This document shows positions 58,933 to 64,000 of a DNA stretch of 64,000 nucleotides, piece after piece (position 1 is the stretch's first letter; each line of letters opens with the position of its first letter). The translations under genes were made by a program, and so were the position numbers. The notes beneath the pieces are model-generated. The model worked only from the letters and a program-made list of their open reading frames with translations. It was not told the origin of the DNA and did no database searches. The stretch is from Alphaproteobacteria bacterium (GTDB lineage: Bacteria; Pseudomonadota; Alphaproteobacteria; Micropepsales; Micropepsaceae): contig JAGOBA010000016.1 of assembly GCA_017983635.1 (NCBI GenBank), forward strand, positions 1 through 64,000, given 5' to 3'.

Positions 58933-58944
58933 AAATTGTCGCAG

Positions 58945-59982
58945 CTAGAACGAGATATGTACCCGCCGGTTCTGGGACTCGCGAACGCCATCCGCCGTCG
59001 GCACCATCGGCTCGCTCTCGCCGCGCCCCGAAACCGAAATCGCGCCCTTGTCGAGACCCTCCGAGATCAAAGCCCTCTGCACCGACTTCGCCCGCCGCAC
59101 CGACAGCGCCTTGTTGTACGCAATCGAGCCGACGCGATCGGTGTGACCGACAACCTGGATCGATGCACTCCCGGACTCGCGCACGGAACCCGCCGCCTGC
59201 TTGATGGTCTTCAACGCTGCGGGCGACAGACTCCATTTGTTGAAGCCGAAGAACACCATGAACTCGCGCTCCATCGGTACGGGCTGCGGCGTGGCCGGCG
59301 GCGGAACAGGGATCGGCGCCGGCGGCGCGGCCAGCGAGAACCGCACCCCGGCCGTCGCCGCGTGCTGCTCGAAATCTTCGCCCTCTAAGTGCAGCGTCGA
59401 CGTCGGGTCGTAGCTGTTGTCGCGCACCGTCGTGAAGCGATAGTTCAAGAACACCGCCGTCATTTCGGTCAGCGCATAGTTGACCCCCGCCAGCCCCTGA
59501 TAAGCGAAGTGCCAATCCTCCTCGTCGACCGGCGCCGACGGCATCGCAACCTTTAGCCGCGCATAGTCCCCACCGCCGCCCAAGCCGACAGACAGCGATA
59601 TCCGATCGAACAGCGGCACGTCATAGATGAGGTTCACCATCACCGTCGCCGTGCTGAGCTCGCCATCCGGGGACGTCGTCCCCTTCCACCCTTCCTTGGT
59701 GTAGGAACTGAGCGCGTTGTGCCGGTAGCCGCCCTCCGCCTCGACCCGCCACTGGCCAAGCGCGTAACCGATCGCGCCAAACGCCGCCCAACCGTTGTCG
59801 AAAGTCGCAACCGCGTCGGTGGTCAAGGGACCGCAATAGGTCCACTTGGTACGCGTGTGCTCCCAATCGGCGACACCGCTCGCGCCGCCTTCGACGCTCA
59901 AATAGATCCCGTCCGCGCTTTGCGCCGGCAGGGACAGAAATAGGGACAGTATGACGCCCGCAAGCGTGTATCTCGTCTTCAC
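58945..59982 (-). CDS. OmpA-family outer membrane protein
   Basis: 345 residues from the GTG at 59982. Signal peptide LAGVILSLFLSLPAQSA. N-terminal eight-stranded-barrel-like domain (GIYLSVEGGASGVADWE, WRVEAEGGYRHNALSSY, LAGVNYALTEMTAVFLNYRF), a Pro-rich hinge, then the peptidoglycan-binding OmpA domain (QVVGHTDRVGSIAYNKALSV, GRGESEPMVPTADG, QNRRVHISF). Related to 62471-63487. Host gene next to the phage block; its terminator lies in the SOS repeat. Confidence 0.9.
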   Translation of the reverse strand: MKTRYTLAGVILSLFLSLPAQSADGIYLSVEGGASGVADWEHTRTKWTYCGPLTTDAVATFDNGWAAFGAIGYALGQWRVEAEGGYRHNALSSYTKEGWKGTTSPDGELSTATVMVNLIYDVPLFDRISLSVGLGGGGDYARLKVAMPSAPVDEEDWHFAYQGLAGVNYALTEMTAVFLNYRFTTVRDNSYDPTSTLHLEGEDFEQHAATAGVRFSLAAPPAPIPVPPPATPQPVPMEREFMVFFGFNKWSLSPAALKTIKQAAGSVRESGSASIQVVGHTDRVGSIAYNKALSVRRAKSVQRALISEGLDKGAISVSGRGESEPMVPTADGVRESQNRRVHISF

Positions 59983-60262
59983 CCCAGCACCCACACCTTA
60001 ACCGCGTGAGACGAAGAAGCCTTCCGGCCAACCCGCCCCCGCGAATCATTTGTTGTTTTGAAAAGGTAAGGCCGTTCGCCAAAACGCTGTTACGCGCGGC
60101 GCGTGAAGGAGACGCACAAGGAGTCAAACGGCGTGCGCACGACCTTCGTGCATCGCGCACTGAGGCAGAGCCGCAGTTGCATGATTCGAAATCGCGGCGC
60201 GCGTCTCCGCGCGTTCGCAAGTCACCGGCGGTTGAACATCGCCAAAGGCAAGTAGCAATCGC

Positions 60263-61468
60263 TCAAGCGATCGGCGCCGCACCGGGCTGCCAGATCTCCG
60301 CGACCTGCGCCTTGCTGACCTTCAGCGCCGAGTAGACGGCAGGCGCCTTGCTCTTACTTTTTTTCGCCTCCGTCGCGACATGCTCGCGGCCTTCGACGAA
60401 AGACATCGGCTCGACGTTGGCCGACTTCCAATAGCTCGCCTTGATCGGCTCCCACGCGGCGTCGGCACTTGCACGCCCCCAAACCGTCAGAACGCCCTCC
60501 CCGGCCTTCGTTCGGAACTCCTCCAAACGCATCGCGCCCGCTTCGTCCACCGGCGGCGCTCCCGCCTCTGACCACTGACCGCTCAAGCTAAAAGCGACCG
60601 CATCGGAGAGCCAAGCCTCGTCCTCCAACGTGGCGGACTTCTTCTTGGGCGCAGACTTCTTCTTCGGCGCCGACGCAGCCTTCTCCTTAGCCGCCTTCGC
60701 CTTCTTCGCACGCGCAACCTTTGGGGCAGCGGCTGGAACTTCAACCTCCGGCTCGAGATCTTCCGCCACAAATGGCGCCTCAGCCGCCGCCACCGGCTCC
60801 AGCGCGGCAGGCGATTCCGCCGCCAAGGTAGGCACCTCTTCAACGGACGGTGCGTCCTCTAAAGGGGCCTCTTCGACGACGTCCGGCTCCACGACGTCTA
60901 AGGCGATCTCATCAGACTCTTCGATCACCTCTGCAAGCGATACCGACCGGCTCTCCTCGAGCACCGCTTCGATGACGGGCTCGTCATCGGTCAACCGTTC
61001 CTCGACCATCTCCTCGGCGATCTGTTCTTCGACGACAAGCTCCTCAAGAACCTCCTCAATCGCCACCACATGCGGCTCCGCCTCCGGCGCCAGCAATTCC
61101 GCGTGCTCCGGCATCGGCTCAACCGAAAATTCTTCATGCGAAGAGGCGATTACCTCCTCTTCCACATTCTCGATCTGAAAGGCGGCAGCCAACTCTTCCA
61201 CGTCGGCCGGATCAACCGTCGACTGCAGCTCGGCCTCAGCCGCTGCCGCCACTTCTACCGATGCATCCGGAGCAATCACATCGCCGGCGGTCGTCAGCGG
61301 TGGCGCGAACGCGACCTCCATTGCCCGCTTGAGGTTCTCGCGCCGTTTCGCCGCTTGCGCCGCGAACGCCTCGAGGTCCTCCGGCGACATCATTAACGCT
61401 TCCGAAGCCGGCGACGGACGCGCGCCAACCCACATCTGCCGAACAAGGCGTTTCAATGACTGGATCAT
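60263..61468 (-). CDS. Large acidic protein with Lys/Ala-rich hinge
   Basis: 401 residues from the ATG at 61468. Short basic N-terminus (MIQSLKRLVRQMWVGARPSP), a ~200-residue stretch very rich in Glu/Val/Ala (VEEQIAEEMVEERLTDDEPV), a KKKSAPKKKSA hinge, then a C-terminal ~120-residue domain (AGEGVLTVWGRASADAAWEP) without known family. Probably an elongated disordered scaffold with a folded C-terminus. 59995-60262 to its left holds no supported gene. Confidence 0.65.
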   Translation of the reverse strand: MIQSLKRLVRQMWVGARPSPASEALMMSPEDLEAFAAQAAKRRENLKRAMEVAFAPPLTTAGDVIAPDASVEVAAAAEAELQSTVDPADVEELAAAFQIENVEEEVIASSHEEFSVEPMPEHAELLAPEAEPHVVAIEEVLEELVVEEQIAEEMVEERLTDDEPVIEAVLEESRSVSLAEVIEESDEIALDVVEPDVVEEAPLEDAPSVEEVPTLAAESPAALEPVAAAEAPFVAEDLEPEVEVPAAAPKVARAKKAKAAKEKAASAPKKKSAPKKKSATLEDEAWLSDAVAFSLSGQWSEAGAPPVDEAGAMRLEEFRTKAGEGVLTVWGRASADAAWEPIKASYWKSANVEPMSFVEGREHVATEAKKSKSKAPAVYSALKVSKAQVAEIWQPGAAPIA

Positions 61469-61582
61469 GCAAAGAATCATAACTGATTCGTTGACGCGCC
61501 CAGGGCCATCGCTCAACGAAAGCGAGCAGCGTGCCGCATCTGCAACGACGGGCCGTGCCGTATCAGCATTAAGGAGTCTTAC

Positions 61583-62125
61583 TCACCAGAACTTCCACCA
61601 CGGCTTACGCGGCGCGCGACCGATCATGTCGTCCATGCGCGTGGCGACACCTTGATAACGCGCAAGCACATCTTCGAATGCGCTGGCACTGATGACGCGA
61701 TCGAGCTGCGCATCGAAAACCTCATACCCGCCTTCGCGGCAGACGACTTCGATCAACGCCCACAGACGCGCGAACACCGTGCGCGCTGCGGCGCCTTTGT
61801 GCCAATACGGAATCGTGATCGACGCATGCGCGTCGAACAGCGTGATTTGGATTCCGTCGTTCGCGGTGTCGTTGATCTCGATGTGCCGGAAGCGCTCATA
61901 GACTTGTTCGACCGGCATCTTGTGCAACTTCGAAATCTCATCGTAGTCGAATTCGAAAATCTCCAACTGCCGATCATGCTTGAGAAGTGCGTCTGCAATT
62001 TTCCGCTTCGCTGCTTCACGACCGGGATCGCGCACACCACGCTCGCCGTCGCCGTCTTCCGCCAGCGCAATCTCACGCGCATCGACGCCCGGTCGCGGCG
62101 CGAATAGAACAAGATTGTAGCTCAT
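61583..62125 (-). CDS. Hypothetical cytoplasmic protein
   Basis: 180 residues from the ATG at 62125 (MSYNLVLFAPRPGVDAREIA). Central LEIFEFDYDEISKLHKMPVE and NDGIQITLFDAHASITIPYW; C-terminal QLDRVISASAFEDVLARYQG and KPWWKFW. The style resembles small uncharacterised bacterial proteins of unknown function found singly in genomes. No signal peptide or membrane helix. Faces away from the OmpA gene at 62471. Confidence 0.6.
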   Translation of the reverse strand: MSYNLVLFAPRPGVDAREIALAEDGDGERGVRDPGREAAKRKIADALLKHDRQLEIFEFDYDEISKLHKMPVEQVYERFRHIEINDTANDGIQITLFDAHASITIPYWHKGAAARTVFARLWALIEVVCREGGYEVFDAQLDRVISASAFEDVLARYQGVATRMDDMIGRAPRKPWWKFW

Positions 62126-62470
62126 CGGCTCCCGCTCGATTTCGAGTGGACGGCGCGCGATTCGCGGGCTGTTCGCTCGTGAATCACTTGAGCAAAAAAG
62201 TGCTGCCGAAACGCGCGTGCATCGTTGCTTCTCCACACGTAGAATTTCCACAGCCAATCTTCAGTTGAAATCCACCACCCACCCCGCGCAGAAATTTTCG
62301 GATCGCATCACCGAATCGCCGAAGAGCCCTTTGCTGTGACCGCAACGTGACATAGGAAAAAGGTCTCAGAGTTTACTTTGCCTACGCATCCCCCGGGCAC
62401 ATCCCGCAAGGCGGAACACCGCCACCTGTGCCCATTGGCCCTCGCGACGAACAAACAAATGGTGAGAGTA
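62126..62470. other. Divergent intergenic region with promoter for OmpA gene
   Basis: AT-richer than its surroundings. GTGACATAGG...GAGTTTACTTTGCC near 62345-62385 looks like a promoter region for the OmpA gene. No coding sequence was found. Confidence 0.4.
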
Positions 62471-63487
62471 ATGAAAACAAGATCGCTTCTTCTCGGCGCC
62501 GCAGCCTCCCTGAGCCTCGCATCCGCAGCCAACGCTACGCATGTCAACGGCTACTACGTCAGCCTCGAAGGCGGCGCGAACTGGATTCAGGAAACTGACG
62601 TTGTCTTTGATGCATCCGCAAGCGGAACCATGGACTTCGACACGGGCTGGGCTGCACTAGGAACCGTTGGCTATCAGTGGAACGCTTGGCGCGGCGAACT
62701 AGAGCTTGGCTATCGCGCCAACAACAGCGACGCCGTAGGCGGCATCGGACCGGTTGATGGCGAGTTCAATGAGTTCTCGGCGATGTTCAACGTTCTTTAC
62801 GACTTGCGGCTTTCCGAGCGCATCGGCTTGTACTTTGGCGCCGGCGCAGGCGCGGATTTCATTCAATACGAAGACAACAATCTACACACAATTCCGCTGA
62901 CCGATGACGATTGGGTCTTCGCATGGCAGGGCATCGCCGGCGTCAACTACGAACTCACCAGCCGCACGGACCTCTTCGTGTCCTATCGTTATTTCAACGC
63001 CGACAACCCATCTTTCGCCGTTCCCGGACATAGCGATGACTTCGACAACGTCGTGAAGCACACCGCCACAATCGGCCTGCGCTATCACTTCGGCGCACCG
63101 GCGGCCGAACCGATGGTCGCCCCGCCGCCGCCACCGCCGCCTTCCGAACCGGCAGCCGCACCGAAGGAATACATCGTCTTCTTCGGCCACAACAAATCGA
63201 ACCTGACGCCGGAAGCGATGGACGTCATCAAACAGGCAGCCGCCGCGGCGAAGGAATACGGCAGCTCAACCATCACGGTCGTAGGCCATGCCGACCGCTC
63301 CGGTTCGCCGAAATACAACCAAGCCCTCTCGACCGGCCGCGCCGGCGCGGTCAAGGGAGCGTTGGTCTCGGAAGGAATCTCGGGCGGCTCGATTAGCACG
63401 TCGGCCAAAGGTGAAAGCGACCCGATGGTCCCAACCGCCGACGGCGTGCGCGAACCGCAGAACCGTCGCGTCCACATCAATCTCTAA
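62471..63487 (+). CDS. OmpA-family outer membrane protein
   Basis: 338 residues from the ATG at 62471 (GGTGAGAG upstream). Signal peptide LLLGAAASLSLASAANA. Barrel domain (GYYVSLEGGANWIQETDVVF, WRGELELGYRANNSDAVGG, AWQGIAGVNYELTSRTDLFV), Pro-rich hinge (PPPPPPPSEPAAAPK), OmpA C-terminal domain (VVGHADRSGSPKYNQALSTG, KGESDPMVPTADG, QNRRVHINL). Anchors the outer membrane to peptidoglycan. Paralogue of 58945-59982 in opposite orientation. Confidence 0.92.
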   Translation: MKTRSLLLGAAASLSLASAANATHVNGYYVSLEGGANWIQETDVVFDASASGTMDFDTGWAALGTVGYQWNAWRGELELGYRANNSDAVGGIGPVDGEFNEFSAMFNVLYDLRLSERIGLYFGAGAGADFIQYEDNNLHTIPLTDDDWVFAWQGIAGVNYELTSRTDLFVSYRYFNADNPSFAVPGHSDDFDNVVKHTATIGLRYHFGAPAAEPMVAPPPPPPPSEPAAAPKEYIVFFGHNKSNLTPEAMDVIKQAAAAAKEYGSSTITVVGHADRSGSPKYNQALSTGRAGAVKGALVSEGISGGSISTSAKGESDPMVPTADGVREPQNRRVHINL

Positions 63488-63531
63488 CGGACCAGACGCA
63501 GCCACTGAATCGAAGGGGATGAACTGAGAGA

Positions 63532-63563
63532 GGCGGAGGTCAAAAACCTCCGCCTTTTCTTTT
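63532..63563 (+). terminator. Rho-independent terminator of OmpA gene
   Basis: GGCGGAGGT-CAAAA-ACCTCCGCC followed by TTTTCTTTT, 45 nt after the OmpA stop codon. Confidence 0.9.
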
Positions 63564-63593
63564 GCCTTGCGATGAGGGCTCGCTGCAAAAGAA

Positions 63594-63616
63594 GGGAGCT
63601 GCCGCCGGCAGCTCCC
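63594..63616 (-). terminator. Rho-independent terminator of 63628-63933
   Basis: GGGAGCTGCCG/CCGGCAGCTCCC forms a near-perfect stem; on the minus strand it is followed by TTCTTTT. It ends the gene to its right. Confidence 0.85.
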
Positions 63617-63627
63617 TCACGGTCGCT

Positions 63628-63933
63628 TCAGAGCTGCTGCCAGATCGAAGACTTCACCTCGCCGGGCAGGAACAGTCCGTCGACGCCGGCTTGCGCGACC
63701 AGCTTCTGGAACCCTGTGTCGCTCTGCAGTTTCGTGCGCGACTGATCCCATTCGGTGATCGTGTCATAGGTGCTGAGCAACACGACATGCCCCATCGGTC
63801 CGCCGAGTTGGCTGAGAATCTTGAGCTCCGTGCCGGTGATCTTCTTCACCTGGCGAACGACCGTATGGAAATACTCGTTCGCTTCCATGTTTTTTCCGGG
63901 GGCAACACGGAATGATACGTTCGTGTAAATCAT
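63628..63933 (-). CDS. Small dimeric alpha/beta-barrel-like protein
   Basis: 101 residues: MIYTNVSFRVAPGKNMEANE, then YFHTVVRQVKKITGTELKIL, QLGGPMGHVVLLSTYDTITE and WDQSRTKLQSDTGFQKLVAQ. The betaalphabeta pattern resembles NIPSNAP/ABM-type ferredoxin-like dimers. Substrate unknown. GAGAGGAC precedes the ATG. Confidence 0.65.
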   Translation of the reverse strand: MIYTNVSFRVAPGKNMEANEYFHTVVRQVKKITGTELKILSQLGGPMGHVVLLSTYDTITEWDQSRTKLQSDTGFQKLVAQAGVDGLFLPGEVKSSIWQQL

Positions 63934-64000
63934 AGCGTCCTCTCCATCGTTGGTATGCGTGAGAAAAAACGCCGAGCGCCGTCAAAGCGCTCGCACTTCA

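Larger units (their letters stand above)
58835..58942. repeat. Terminator-plus-SOS-box repeat, copy 2
   Basis: Second copy of the ~105-bp element at 39271-39376, same orientation. Core AGCGCCGAATATCGCCGAAA is identical in both. Near its left end is a CCCGGG hairpin followed on the minus strand by seven T. It fills the gap between the OmpA gene stop and terS. Confidence 0.85.

Noticed and set aside
60006..60335. 109-codon plus-strand ORF right of the OmpA gene
   Set aside because: Overlaps the end of the acidic protein gene, basic low-complexity composition, no ribosome site.
1..64000. CRISPR array
   Set aside because: No regularly spaced direct repeats; the only clear repeats are the SOS element pair and the gene duplications described.

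Overview
The window is GC-rich, densely coded and typical of an alphaproteobacterial chromosome. It carries an FdsGBACD-type NAD-dependent formate dehydrogenase, GTTC-N7-GTTC LexA operators of the alphaproteobacterial kind, and OmpA-type proteins. I cannot name the genus from sequence alone.

Layout. 1-0.2 kb: end of an IS3-type element. 0.3-2.1 kb: a caspase-like protease and a secreted partner on the minus strand. 2.3-8.8 kb: fdsG-fdsB-fdsA-fdhD(fdsC)-fdsD-mobA, overlapping start to stop, encoding the molybdenum formate dehydrogenase with its sulfurtransferase and cofactor guanylyltransferase. 8.8-14.0 kb: a HET-C-like secreted protein, a strictosidine-synthase-like propeller, tRNA-Pro(CGG), an NTF2-like lipoprotein and a membrane histidine kinase. 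14.0-58.8 kb: a minus-strand structural gene set of a short-tailed (T7-like) phage. In transcription order it reads terS, terL, a gp14-like internal virion protein, a large internal virion protein, a host-like block (38.9-44.1 kb), a gp13/GNAT-like protein, portal, Bbp19-like protein, scaffold, capsid, tail tubular proteins A and B, tail fibre, 2OG oxygenase, M15 endolysin, holin/spanin-like genes. 58.9-64 kb: host genes, including two related OmpA-domain proteins.

The unusual part is what sits between the phage genes. I see no integrase, repressor, replication or RNA polymerase gene. Almost every structural-gene junction instead holds a cassette: a putative effector followed by, or convergent with, a small secreted, lipoprotein or membrane protein. 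The effectors carry M23 (HxxxD...HxH) or HExxH metallopeptidase motifs or unrecognised C-termini. Several share an N-terminal domain with an 'FRAPxD ... GVPxxAHxPxP' signature. One M23 domain is fused directly to the large internal virion protein, a class of protein that T7-like phages eject into the target cell. The two closely related M23 domains are each accompanied by homologous secreted proteins on the opposite strand (28059-28901 and 45603-46457), as expected for immunity proteins. One further small gene resembles the Imm11/DUF1629 immunity family. Truncated effectors, duplicated immunity fragments and degenerate copies of phage gene ends show repeated cassette turnover.

An SOS (LexA) box lies just upstream of terS. 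A second box, in a near-identical ~105-bp repeat, lies about 700 bp upstream of the gp13-portal half. My inference is an SOS-inducible, domesticated podovirus-like particle that carries peptidoglycan- or protein-degrading toxins, with immunity genes kept on separate promoters. Function, particle formation and toxicity are not shown by sequence and remain hypotheses.
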